From positions 1 to 52,892 of the forward strand of contig NZ_BAGZ01000020.1 in assembly GCF_000298175.1 (NCBI RefSeq): DNA of 52,892 nucleotides. Direction: 5' to 3'. Shown here piece by piece: positions 35,413 to 44,105 of the stretch. Source of the stretch: Austwickia chelonae NBRC 105200 (GTDB taxonomy: Bacteria > Actinomycetota > Actinomycetes > Actinomycetales > Dermatophilaceae). The notes below the pieces were generated by a model that saw only the letters and a list, made by a program, of their open reading frames with translations, did not search any database and had not been told where the DNA came from. The translations under genes were made by a program, and so were the position numbers. Within the stretch, counting starts at the first letter, position 1. Each line of letters begins with the position of its first letter.

Positions 35413-36044
35413 TGACCGACAGCGCACTCACCCTCCAGAATGCCCACGCCTGGATGGTCGCCTTCGCCGAGGCCGTCCACACCGACGCCGACCTGCTCAC
35501 CGACCTCGACCGACAGATCGGCGACGCCGACCACGGATCGAACATGGACCGCGGCATGCAAGCCGTCACCGCACTCGACCACGACAGCTTCGCCGACACC
35601 CCCGCCTACCTGAAGAAAGCCGGCATGACCCTGGTCAGCACGGTCGGCGGAGCCAGCGGACCCCTCTACGGCACCTTCTTCATGCGCTTCGCCGGCGCGC
35701 TGGGCGACGAGAGCCGACCCGACACCGACCGCTTCGCCGCCGCCCTCCAAGCCGGAGTCGACGGAGTCATCGCCCGCGGCAAAGCCGAACCCGGCGACAA
35801 GACGATGATCGACGCCCTCGCCCCCGCCGTCGAGGCCTTCGCGAAAGCCTCGACCGACGGACTGGCCGCCGCCCTCACCGCAGCCGCCGACGCCGCCGCC
35901 CAGGGACGGGACGCCACCACCCCCCTCGTCGCACGCAAAGGACGCGCCAGCTACCTCGGCGAACGCAGCGCAGGACACCAGGACCCGGGAGCGACGTCCA
36001 CCGCGATGCTCCTGGCCGCAGCGGCGAAGGCCTTCAGCGCATGA
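35412..36044 (+). CDS. dhaL: dihydroxyacetone kinase subunit DhaL
   Basis: 210 residues. The ADP/Mg-binding motif DRQIGDADHGSNM (Asp33, Asp38, Asp40, His41) and VGGASGPLYGTFFMR identify DhaL, the subunit that keeps a bound ADP as phosphate relay between DhaM and the DhaK-bound substrate. The C-terminal RKGRASYLGERSAGHQDPGATS is also typical. The start is the ATG in TGATG, overlapping the DhaK stop; two in-frame ATGs just upstream lie inside dhaK. Confidence 0.97.
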   Translation: MTDSALTLQNAHAWMVAFAEAVHTDADLLTDLDRQIGDADHGSNMDRGMQAVTALDHDSFADTPAYLKKAGMTLVSTVGGASGPLYGTFFMRFAGALGDESRPDTDRFAAALQAGVDGVIARGKAEPGDKTMIDALAPAVEAFAKASTDGLAAALTAAADAAAQGRDATTPLVARKGRASYLGERSAGHQDPGATSTAMLLAAAAKAFSA

Positions 36045-36805
36045 TCGGCATCGTCGTCGTCTCGCACAGCCATGCCCTCGCCACCGCTGCGCTGACCTTG
36101 GCCTCCGAGATGGTCCCCGCCGAAGGTGGACCGAAGATCGCGCTCGCCGCAGGACTGGACGAGAAGACCTTCGGTACCGACGCGGCCCGGGTCGCCGATG
36201 CCTTGGCCGAGGCCGACTCGCCCGACGGGGTCCTGGTTCTCCTCGACCTCGGGTCGGCGTTGCTCTCCGCCGAGATGGCCCTGGAGTTCGTCGAACCGGA
36301 GCTGGCCGAGCGGGTCGTCCTGAGTTCGGCGCCACTGGTGGAAGGGCTGGTGGCTGCCGCGGCCAGCGCGGCCACCGGGGCCGACCTGTCGACGGTCCGA
36401 CGCGAGGCCGAGAGTGCACTGCGGGCCAAGTCCGACCATCTGGGGCAGTCGGTAGACGGTGCTGCCGCCGGGGAGGACCGGACCACAGGTGACGGTGTGA
36501 GCGGTGGAGACACCGGCTCTGCCGGGAGCGCACCGGAGCTGGCCGAGCGGACCGTGGTGCTCACCGACCCCGCCGGGATGCATGCCCGTCCGGCAGGTCT
36601 GGTGGTCGCTGCGGCGGCACGCTTCGACGCCCGGGTCGTGCTCGTCGCCCAGAGCGGACAGGAAGGGGACGCTGCGAGCATCCTCGGTCTGCTCGGATTG
36701 GGTGCGCGTCATGGTGAGCGGGTCGTGGTGCGGGCCAGCGGTGCTCAAGCGGTCGAAGCGGTCGAAGCGGTGGCCGCCGTGCTGGAGGCCGGACCCGCCG
36801 ACTGA
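36041..36805 (+). CDS. dhaM: PTS-dependent DHA kinase phosphotransferase DhaM (EIIA-HPr fusion)
   Basis: 254 residues. The N-terminal EIIA-mannose-like domain (1-130) has the phosphoryl His9 in VVVSHSHALA. A Gly/Ser/Asp-rich linker (about 135-165) follows. The C-terminal HPr domain (about 168-250) has His181 in DPAGMHARPAGLVV and the SILGLLGLG region around the regulatory-Ser site. There is no EI-like third domain, unlike E. coli DhaM, so phosphate must come from a general PTS EI encoded elsewhere. Coupled to DhaL by ATGA. Confidence 0.94.
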   Translation: MIGIVVVSHSHALATAALTLASEMVPAEGGPKIALAAGLDEKTFGTDAARVADALAEADSPDGVLVLLDLGSALLSAEMALEFVEPELAERVVLSSAPLVEGLVAAAASAATGADLSTVRREAESALRAKSDHLGQSVDGAAAGEDRTTGDGVSGGDTGSAGSAPELAERTVVLTDPAGMHARPAGLVVAAAARFDARVVLVAQSGQEGDAASILGLLGLGARHGERVVVRASGAQAVEAVEAVAAVLEAGPAD

Positions 36806-36851
36806 TCTCGTGCGCTGTGCTCCGCTCGTCGTATCGCGCGTGTGGAGACGC

Positions 36852-36922
36852 ACTGCCAGCACCTTTCCTCGACTGGGCCCTCGGATGAATACGGGCAGCA
36901 GTTGCGGAAAGGTGCTGGCAGT
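36852..36922. terminator. 17-bp perfect inverted repeat after dhaM
   Basis: Arms ACTGCCAGCACCTTTCC and its exact complement are separated by 37 nt, between the end of dhaM and the end of the convergent secreted-protein gene. It is most simply a shared terminator, but the loop is unusually long for one. Confidence 0.55.
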
Positions 36923-36931
36923 AGCGGTGCG

Positions 36932-38440
36932 TCAGGAGGAGATGACGCGGGCAGTGGCGGTGCGGGTGACGCGGTTGCCCTCGTCGTCCTTGATCACCAC
37001 GGTGACCGAGACATCCTGGGACTCACGGGGTTTTGCTGTCGGTTGCATGACGACCCGGCAGACCTGGGCGCGTCCGGCGGGCAAGGTCGCCCCAGGGGTG
37101 CAGGTGTGACTCGTCAGTTTGGCCGTCGTCGACGGGGTGATGGACTCGATCACGCCAGGTTCGGCCGAACTGCCCAGTACGGTCACCGGAATCGCAACGG
37201 TGCTGCCGACCTTCGCCGACCCGGGGGCATCAAGGGTGATCCCGGCGTCCGGGAGGACATCGGTGAAGGTGTGTGTCACTGCGGCCTTTCCGGAAGCATC
37301 GCTGTATCCGTCGGAGGCCTTCACGGACACCTCGCGCACCACTGTGGACCCGGGTTTCCCGGACAGGGGTTTCGCTGCGGTGAAGGTGCAGGTGTAGGTG
37401 CCGCCTGGCGGTATCGGTCGCAGCCAGGGGCAGGAAGTGTCCGGTGGTTGCCCGGCCGCGAGAAGGTTCCGTCCTTCCGCGAGGAGCGTCTGCAAGGTCA
37501 ACGGGTGGGAGCCGGTATTGGTGACGGTCGCGGCATATCGGGCGATGCCACCTGTTTCGGGAAGGGACGGGTCTGCGGTGGCAAGACTCAGCCGCAACGA
37601 AGCGCTGTCGACCACCGTCCACGTCAGCTCGCTGACCCGGTCCGTCGTGTTGCCCTCGTCGTCGGCGAAGATCATCGTCACCGTGTCGTGGATCTCCCCG
37701 GGGGTCGTGGCGACCTCGGCTGCGTACCAGACCTCTGGGAAGTATTCCGGATGTCGGATGACCTTGGGATTCTTCGGGTCCAATATGTTGCCCAGGCGGG
37801 CGCTGTGGATTGAGATGATCGTGGTGGGTTCATGCTCAATCCTGCTGATGACGTACATCATGCCGTAGCCGGGACGCTGTCCGACGGCGAACTTCTCTGG
37901 ATGGTGGGGGATCATGAAGCGGTTTGCGTACGGCGGATCGTCCACCGCGACGACCCGCACACTCGCAGAACGGGTCAGGCTGGTGCCCTCAGATGTGCGT
38001 GCGGAGACAGCTGCTACGGCCGTGCGGCGCATCGGATAATCGACCCCGTCGAAACTGACCTTGATCACCAAGGTGAGGGTGTAGCCCGGGTCGAGCGACG
38101 GGAAATCGTTGTGCGAGGCGGTCTTGGTCGCAACATCCGTGCCGAACGAGTCCGTTCGGGCCGTGACATCCTTGCCGTCGAGGACGACCGAGGTCACCGA
38201 GAGTGGAACCGTGCCGTCATTGGTGAGGACGATGAACTGACCGTACGGCCCCGCTCTGTACTCGTGCGCGGTGATCTCCGGGCCGTACATCCAGTGCAGC
38301 CGGAACGAGGGGCCTTGCACCGGCGCTGTCGGTGGGGTGGCCTGTGCGGGCATCGTGGTGATCATCAGGCTGAACACCAGGGTGATGGTCAGGCAGACGG
38401 CAGCGAAGAGATTCCTCAACGGAAACAACGCGGGTTTCAT
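36932..38440 (-). CDS. secreted Ig-like repeat protein, paralog B
   Basis: 502 residues from the ATG at 38440 behind AGAGGTG. A long signal peptide (about 1-35) ends MITTMPAQA. Order and wording of segments follow paralog A: FRLHWMYGPEITAHEY, TNDGTVPLSVTSVVLDGKD, DGVDYP, VVAVDDPPY, ADDEGNTTDRVSELTW, ATVTNTGSHPLTLQ, PPGGTYTCTFTAAKPLSGKPGS. Domain layout is beta-rich and repetitive with few Cys, and there is no C-terminal anchor. It ends just beyond the inverted repeat following dhaM. Function unknown; an adhesin-like or envelope-associated role is only a guess. Confidence 0.78.
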   Translation of the reverse strand: MKPALFPLRNLFAAVCLTITLVFSLMITTMPAQATPPTAPVQGPSFRLHWMYGPEITAHEYRAGPYGQFIVLTNDGTVPLSVTSVVLDGKDVTARTDSFGTDVATKTASHNDFPSLDPGYTLTLVIKVSFDGVDYPMRRTAVAAVSARTSEGTSLTRSASVRVVAVDDPPYANRFMIPHHPEKFAVGQRPGYGMMYVISRIEHEPTTIISIHSARLGNILDPKNPKVIRHPEYFPEVWYAAEVATTPGEIHDTVTMIFADDEGNTTDRVSELTWTVVDSASLRLSLATADPSLPETGGIARYAATVTNTGSHPLTLQTLLAEGRNLLAAGQPPDTSCPWLRPIPPGGTYTCTFTAAKPLSGKPGSTVVREVSVKASDGYSDASGKAAVTHTFTDVLPDAGITLDAPGSAKVGSTVAIPVTVLGSSAEPGVIESITPSTTAKLTSHTCTPGATLPAGRAQVCRVVMQPTAKPRESQDVSVTVVIKDDEGNRVTRTATARVISS

Positions 38441-38594
38441 GGCACACCTCTGTGACATAGCCGGATGACCTCTCCAGCCTGCCCCCACTGCCCGGAAGAC
38501 GCACCTTGAAAAAGATGAAATCTTCTGTGCATCAACACTTTCGGCCTATCGGGGCGGCTGAACCAGGTATGACCCCGCAGCGACCCCGAGCTGC

Positions 38595-39890
38595 TCAGAG
38601 CAGCTTCATCTGCTGGGCCTGCTCGGTCAGCTCGTCCCGGAAATTCGGGTGAGCGATCCCGATCAACGCCCGCGCCCGCTCCCGGTTGCTCCGCCCCCGC
38701 AACTGAGCGACCCCGTACTCGGTCACCACGAAATTGATGTCGTTCTTGCTGGTCGACACGTGGGTACCCGGCGTCAACATCGGTACGATCCGGCTGATCG
38801 AATCCCCCTTCGCCGTCGACGGCAGGACGATGAACGACTTCCCGCCCCGGGAACGATTCGCCGCGCGGACGAAGTCCGACTGACCGCCGGTACCCGAATA
38901 GGGCACCGGCCCTAAGGATTCCGAACCGCACTGCCCCAGGAAATCGATCTGCATCGTGGCATTGATGGTGTGCAGACTGTCGTGCCGCCCCACCAGATAC
39001 GGGTCGTTGGTGATATCGACCGGGCACATCTGCACCGCCGGATTCCGGTCGAGGAAGTCGTACAGGCGGCGCGACCCCAAGGCGAAAGTGGCCTTCATAT
39101 GCCCACGGTCGATGTTCTTCGCCGCATTGGTCACCGCCCCCGACTCCACCAGCGTCAGGATGCCGTCACCGATCATCTCCGTGTGGATGCCCAGGTCACG
39201 ACGGTCGGTGAGCTGCATGACCACGGCGTCGGGGATCGCACCGTACCCGATCTGCACCGTGGCCCCGTCCGGGATCATGTCGGCCACATAGCCGCCGATC
39301 GCCTTCTGCACCGGGCCGATCCGCGGCAGACCCACCTCGCTGAGCGGACGGTCGTCCTCCACGACAGCCGTGACCTGGTCGATGTGCACATGGCACTGGC
39401 CGTACGTATAGGGAACATTCGGGTTGACCTCGAGCACCACCGTCCGGGCCCGCTCGAGGGCCGCCATGGTGTAGTCGGGCGCCAGGCCGAGGGAGAAATA
39501 GCCGTGATGGTCCATCGGTGAGGCCAGGGCGACCACCACGTCCACCGGGAAGAAACCCTCCCGGAACAAGGAGGGCATCTCACTGAAATAACTGGGCCGG
39601 TAGTCGATCCAACCGGCCTGGCCACCTGCCCGGGAAGACGCCCCGAAGAAGAACGACGTGTGCCGGACATGCTCCTGGGTGTCGGGGTCGAGATAGCCGA
39701 AGGGGCGTATCGGCAGGATCTGGCTGACGGTCACTCCCCGTTTCTCCCGGCGTCGATCCGAGAGCGCGTCCAGAACGGCGGGAGGCTCACCGACCCCGGT
39801 GGGGGCCACCACCGTGTCACCGTCACCGATCAGGTCGATGACGTCGTGGGCTGGGCGGAGCTTGGCGGCATAGCGATCCTGCGCGGTCAT
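38595..39890 (-). CDS. acetyl-CoA hydrolase/CoA-transferase family protein
   Basis: 431 residues. The layout is that of 4-hydroxybutyrate/acetate CoA-transferases: an N-terminal VVAPTGVGEPPAVLDAL, a middle IGYGAIPDAVV, the predicted catalytic Glu in LGIHTEMIGDGI, and the C-terminal GTGGQSDFVRAANRSRGGKSFIVLPSTAKGDSISRIVP and FVVTEYGVAQLRG. It moves CoA between short acyl groups, for example acetate with succinate, butyrate or 4-hydroxybutyrate. The exact pair cannot be read. Together with the Dcu transporter it fits a fermentative or acetate-handling metabolism. Confidence 0.92.
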   Translation of the reverse strand: MTAQDRYAAKLRPAHDVIDLIGDGDTVVAPTGVGEPPAVLDALSDRRREKRGVTVSQILPIRPFGYLDPDTQEHVRHTSFFFGASSRAGGQAGWIDYRPSYFSEMPSLFREGFFPVDVVVALASPMDHHGYFSLGLAPDYTMAALERARTVVLEVNPNVPYTYGQCHVHIDQVTAVVEDDRPLSEVGLPRIGPVQKAIGGYVADMIPDGATVQIGYGAIPDAVVMQLTDRRDLGIHTEMIGDGILTLVESGAVTNAAKNIDRGHMKATFALGSRRLYDFLDRNPAVQMCPVDITNDPYLVGRHDSLHTINATMQIDFLGQCGSESLGPVPYSGTGGQSDFVRAANRSRGGKSFIVLPSTAKGDSISRIVPMLTPGTHVSTSKNDINFVVTEYGVAQLRGRSNRERARALIGIAHPNFRDELTEQAQQMKLL

Positions 39891-40209
39891 GTCACGTCCT
39901 CGTGGCTCGGGGATGTCCCGTCTCCAGGCTATCGACGGCGTCGTGGGTGTGGGGGCGAGTGGGAGAGCTCCGGGGAAACGGTGCGACGGGATGCGCGCGG
40001 AGCCGATGAGTGGGATCCGGTGGGCCGGCGACGGAAACCGGCCGGCGAGGAGTTCTCCGTCGATCGGGAAATATTGCTCTGTCTAGCTTTCGACCAAGAG
40101 AAGACAAGAAAGAAGTAGTCCGGATGTCGTACGGGCGCAAAGCAGCCCGGTCTCCCTAAGCTGATCCTGGAGCGCACCGCCCGGTGCGCGGGCATGAGGG
40201 GAGGCGCCG
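39891..40209. other. divergent intergenic region, nothing recognised
   Basis: 319 bases between the CoA-transferase and the pyridoxamine-oxidase-like gene. Short frames on both strands look non-coding. It must hold two promoters; around 40067-40120 there is an A-rich stretch, but I cannot define -35/-10 elements. A GGGGAGG ribosome site closes it. Confidence 0.4.
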
Positions 40210-40662
40210 ATGACACCGACTGCCGACAGCGGCCCTGAAGGAGTACGCCCCGGCACCCACCTCGACGAGAAGGATTGCCTGGACATCCTCCGCCGACTCG
40301 AGTTCGGCCGACTCGCCTACCAACTGGACGGGCGGATCGAGCTGGTCCCGGTGAACTATGCCGTCCACCGCGACGAAATCGTCTTCCGCACGGCAGAAGG
40401 CAGCAAACTCGCCGGAGTACTCACCGGCGACGAAGTGGTCTTCGAAGTGGACGACATCACCGACGAACGCGCCACCAGCGTCATCGTCCGGGCGATCCCA
40501 CGCGCACTACCCCACGACGAAGCACGCTGGTCGGACCAGATGCGGCTACGTCCCTGGGTGGTCTCCGAGAAGGACCACGTCATCGGGCTCACCCCGACCC
40601 TGGTCAGCGGACGCAGCTTCACCCTGGCCAGGCCGTGGCGGTCGATGCGGCCCCGCCCCTGA
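40210..40662 (+). CDS. pyridoxamine 5'-phosphate oxidase-like flavin protein
   Basis: 150 residues. LDEKDCLDILRRLEFGRLAYQLDGRIELVPVNYAVHRDEIVFRTAEGSKLAGVL is the start of the split-barrel PPOX-like fold used for FMN or F420 binding. VVFEVDDI and the GWSVxVxG-like stretch (here TSVIVRAIPR) follow. Members are small flavin or heme proteins, often nitroreductase- or HugZ-like; the true substrate is unknown. GGGGAGG precedes the ATG. Confidence 0.85.
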   Translation: MTPTADSGPEGVRPGTHLDEKDCLDILRRLEFGRLAYQLDGRIELVPVNYAVHRDEIVFRTAEGSKLAGVLTGDEVVFEVDDITDERATSVIVRAIPRALPHDEARWSDQMRLRPWVVSEKDHVIGLTPTLVSGRSFTLARPWRSMRPRP

Positions 40663-40744
40663 CCACGCACCGCCGCCGACCCCGAGCACACCGGGAAACC
40701 CCGGGACGCCTCCGCACACCCCGGAGAATCAGCGGCTCAGGAGG

Positions 40745-41941
40745 TCAGCGACCCAGCAGGTCGTCCCACCAGGTGTTCGCCTTGTGACCTGCCCCGGAGG
40801 CCGCGCTCTTCTCCGCGGCCCTGGCCTCCCCCCGATGGTCGCGTTCGCGGCGGCCGGTCCGGGAACGTTGGACCGTCTCCGCCCGCATCACCCCGAAACG
40901 GCGCGCCTGCTCCTGGAGATGCTGGCTCATATGCCCCTGCTGTTCGGCCCAGGGATTGTCGGTCGCCACCGCAGGCGGCGGGATCGGCGTGATCACCTCA
41001 CCCTGCTTGAGCGCAGCCGTCTCTCCCACGGCCCGTAGATCGACGACATAGGACGACGGGGACCCGGCGGCATGCTCGCCGTAGGTGTACTCGGCGTACA
41101 TCGACCCGTCGGAGCCGCGGAAGGAGACCCCGGTGTAGACCGGCTCGGGGACATCCTCCTCGTTCTGCGCCGGGGCATCCTCCGCCGGAACGGCAGCGAC
41201 CGCTTCCGCCGGAGAATTCCGCTCGGCGGCGGGAACCTCGTCGGCCGCGGCCTCGGGCGGCGAAGCCTCGGCGGGCGGCTCCTCGACCGACCGGAGCCTC
41301 GACTCCGAGCCGTCCGTCCCGGACTCGGTGACCACCTCCTGCGGGGCGGTGAACGGCTGCCGGTAGTCGGTGACCTCCAGGTAGCCGTTGTCGGCGCGCA
41401 CCCAGTCCCGGGAGATCGCCGTATGGGCGATGCTGATCTCCCAGTCGGGCAGCGACAGCAGGTCTTCCTCGGTGAGGCGGCTCCCCGCCATGAGGGTCGC
41501 CGCCAGGTACAGGCTGCCCCCGTTCTCCCGGGCGACCCGCACTGCATTCCGCAGGTCGCCGTTCTGCGCCTCGGTCATCCGACACAGGTCCACCCGACGC
41601 TTGGCCAGCGGTGACAGCCGCTGCACCGCGCACATCACCTCAGGGGTGCGGGCGGCATGGACGTGCAACATCAACGCCAGTTCCCCGGCGATGTCACCGT
41701 CGGACTCGACCCGCCACAGGATCCCGGGCGGCCCGTCGAGCCCCGGATGGGTGCCGGGTGCCCCGGTGTCGGTGGCCCCGACGCGGGGTGGCGGGACGAT
41801 GTCGCCACTGGACAGCTGCAATCTCAGGAGATGCCACGCATATCCGCTGGCCTCATGAAGAAGTGCTATCCACCGTGGCTGAATTCCCACGTCCGATCGG
41901 CTCTTGGTGCCTATCAGAATGCTGGCTGTGACCGCGCTCAT
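40745..41941 (-). CDS. hypothetical Ala/Glu/Pro-rich protein
   Basis: 398 residues from the ATG at 41941, chosen for GGAGG 5 nt upstream; an earlier GTG at 41959 is less likely. Residues 1-200 look folded (PRWIALLHEASGYAWHLLRLQLS, GDIAGELALMLHVHAARTPEVMCAVQRLSPLAKRRVDLCRM). Then an acidic, Ala/Pro/Glu-rich linker (about 205-275), a short beta-like segment (YTGVSFRGSDGSMYAEYTYGEH) and a basic C-terminal tail ending NTWWDDLLGR. No family recognised. It lies 76 nt downstream of a glycosyltransferase gene and is probably in the same operon. Confidence 0.7.
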   Translation of the reverse strand: MSAVTASILIGTKSRSDVGIQPRWIALLHEASGYAWHLLRLQLSSGDIVPPPRVGATDTGAPGTHPGLDGPPGILWRVESDGDIAGELALMLHVHAARTPEVMCAVQRLSPLAKRRVDLCRMTEAQNGDLRNAVRVARENGGSLYLAATLMAGSRLTEEDLLSLPDWEISIAHTAISRDWVRADNGYLEVTDYRQPFTAPQEVVTESGTDGSESRLRSVEEPPAEASPPEAAADEVPAAERNSPAEAVAAVPAEDAPAQNEEDVPEPVYTGVSFRGSDGSMYAEYTYGEHAAGSPSSYVVDLRAVGETAALKQGEVITPIPPPAVATDNPWAEQQGHMSQHLQEQARRFGVMRAETVQRSRTGRRERDHRGEARAAEKSAASGAGHKANTWWDDLLGR

Positions 41942-42017
41942 CGTCGCCTCCCCCGTCACCGGTCGGCGTTTTACGCCGTCCTTTCGAGGATAACGGGATA
42001 TCGACGGAAAGAAAGGC

Positions 42018-43094
42018 TTACTTATTCCTGTCGGACGGGAACCATTCTTGGACGGTCGTCACAATTGCCAGTTCGAAATCGTCGTCATTGTGCGCACCTC
42101 TGATCCAATTGACAAAGGACCCCCCTTCCACGACCCGATCCAATTCGTTTCGGCACTGATCGGTTTCGGTGACGGCCCGGAGAAGCAACTCTTCGGCTTC
42201 CTCGACGGTGCGATAGAAGAAGGGGTAGTCGGCCGGGACGAGCGCGTGGGCCCACGCCCGATCGGGCAGGATCCCCACCGCTCCGGCCAGCATGGCCTCG
42301 ACGTACTCCAGCCCGTAGGACTCCTCGTCCGCGGTGGCCAGGAAGGCGGTGGTGCGGGCCAGGGCGTCCCAATAGGCCTCCCGGGTGGCGGTCAACGGCC
42401 CCACCCAGGCGTACTCCTTCGTGGACAGGGACATCGCGATATCGCTGACCAGATGGGATTCGTGCAGCCGGGCCTCCACCTTGATCGGGGTGCGCCGCGC
42501 GACCCGGTCGACGATCTCGGTGAAGAGACGAGGCTGTTTCCGCGCATCCATGGCAATGGCCGGGTAGAGGACGAGGGGGATCTCCGGGTCAGCCCGGGGG
42601 CGGACGCGTTCGACGTTGATCCCCAGGTTCGCCCACGAGATCCGGGCTTTTTCCGCCAGTGGCTGGACGGTCCATCTGTGGACCACCTCCCGGACTTCCT
42701 CAGCGGTCCGGGACGAATTGCAGAAGGTGGGGAACATGGCATAGGACAAGCCCATTGCGGCGAAATTGACCCGGTGGTGGTAGACGGAAGGATTTTTCCA
42801 CTCGAAATTCATCAACAGCGGTTCGGCGCCCGAACTGTGCAAGGTCTGCCAGACAGCCACGGAGTCGATGACGTCCATATTGATGACGAGGGTGTCCCGG
42901 GCGTCGAGGAAACTCAACGGCATCACCGTGAAACCATGTCCCCGCCTGTCCTGGGAGCCGACCAGGATCGGATCGGGGAAGAGCCGCAGGAGTCGACGTA
43001 CCAGGCTGATCCCGGCCGAGTGACCGACGATGCCGCCGCGTTCGTCGACGACCGGCAACTGATCGAATGCCCCGTACTTCACCGCGACTCGCAT
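42018..43094 (-). CDS. GT-B glycosyltransferase-like protein
   Basis: 358 residues from the ATG at 43094 behind AGGAGG. The C-terminal half has TADEESYGLEYVEAMLAGAVGILPDRAWAHALVP, the nucleotide-sugar-binding pattern (ExxG...EAMA) of family 4-like GT-B enzymes. The N-terminal half has the alternating beta-alpha pattern expected for an acceptor domain. Donor and acceptor are unknown, and the N-terminal GGIVGHSAG loop differs from the usual Gly-rich GG(x)GxH pattern. It is linked to the unknown protein downstream. Confidence 0.75.
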   Translation of the reverse strand: MRVAVKYGAFDQLPVVDERGGIVGHSAGISLVRRLLRLFPDPILVGSQDRRGHGFTVMPLSFLDARDTLVINMDVIDSVAVWQTLHSSGAEPLLMNFEWKNPSVYHHRVNFAAMGLSYAMFPTFCNSSRTAEEVREVVHRWTVQPLAEKARISWANLGINVERVRPRADPEIPLVLYPAIAMDARKQPRLFTEIVDRVARRTPIKVEARLHESHLVSDIAMSLSTKEYAWVGPLTATREAYWDALARTTAFLATADEESYGLEYVEAMLAGAVGILPDRAWAHALVPADYPFFYRTVEEAEELLLRAVTETDQCRNELDRVVEGGSFVNWIRGAHNDDDFELAIVTTVQEWFPSDRNK

Positions 43095-43250
43095 GGTGAG
43101 CCTCCTGCCGTGGGTCTCCCGGCCGGCGCTGCGGCCGCTCTCCTCCATAGGTACCACCGCTGACCCGCGGACCGGTACCGCTTCAGGAGGTGAGTTCCCG
43201 CACGGGAGAACTAGATCCGGAGAACTTCCGGCAGTCCGGGGTGGGGCGGG

Positions 43251-44042
43251 TCAGTGGTGGACGAGCAGCCTCCTCGTGCCCCACACCGCCATGACCATCC
43301 CGGCCACGGCCACCGGCATCAACCCCGACCGCATCTGCTCACCCATCAACAGCATCCCGAAGATACTCGGCACGATCGTCGCCACCAGATAGTCACTGCC
43401 CAAGGCCGCGACCGACGCACCGAAGGACAGGCCCCGGGTCAACGCCCACTGCCCGACCACCATGCTCAACGGCATCATCATCACCAACGCCCAGGTGATC
43501 CCGGACCAGTCCCAGAAACGCAGCAGGTCCTGCCACGGAGCATCGGTGCCCACCAGGAAACGCGCCGAGATCGCACCCACCCCGAAGGACGTCCCCGAGC
43601 ACGCCCCGGACAACGCCGACGTCCGGGCGAAAGGCACCAGACAGGCCACGAGAGCCAACAGACCCAGCGAGATCACGACGTCACTGGGCTCCGGGGGACG
43701 AGTGGTCCCCGGAACGACCGCCACCGCGACCGCGATCACCCCCAGGACGACCGCGCCCACGCTGAACGCCTCGGTGGGGCGCATACGCCGCACCCCCGTC
43801 ACATGCTCCAGGAAAGCCGTGACCGCCAACCCACCGGCGATCGCCGACTGCACCAGCAGCAGCGGCATCACCGTCCTGGCCATCACGGAAGCACCGAAAC
43901 CGACACCTTGCAGAGCCGTCCCGATCCACCACAGCTTGGAGTGCAGGGCGCTCCCGCTCTCCCGGGAACCTGCTGCGAGAACCAGACCTGACCAACCGTA
44001 AGCGGCGACAGCCGCGAAAAGAGCGCATATGGCGACGAACAC
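43251..44042 (-). CDS. DMT-superfamily-like membrane transporter
   Basis: 263 residues, GTG start behind GAAGGA. About nine hydrophobic helices of alternating polarity, with an N-terminal FVAICALFAAVAAYGWSGLVLAAG and a final FGMLLMGEQMRSGLMPVAVAGMVMAVWG, similar to the second repeat of drug/metabolite exporters or NIPA-like proteins. The substrate is unknown. It lies 63 nt downstream of the ABC-2 permease in the same direction, so it may be the last gene of that operon. Confidence 0.75.
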   Translation of the reverse strand: MFVAICALFAAVAAYGWSGLVLAAGSRESGSALHSKLWWIGTALQGVGFGASVMARTVMPLLLVQSAIAGGLAVTAFLEHVTGVRRMRPTEAFSVGAVVLGVIAVAVAVVPGTTRPPEPSDVVISLGLLALVACLVPFARTSALSGACSGTSFGVGAISARFLVGTDAPWQDLLRFWDWSGITWALVMMMPLSMVVGQWALTRGLSFGASVAALGSDYLVATIVPSIFGMLLMGEQMRSGLMPVAVAGMVMAVWGTRRLLVHH

Positions 44043-44105
44043 GAGATCCTTCTCAAAGGCGTCGAGCAGGCAGGCGAAAACGCCGAACGATGCATCCTGC
44101 GGGGT

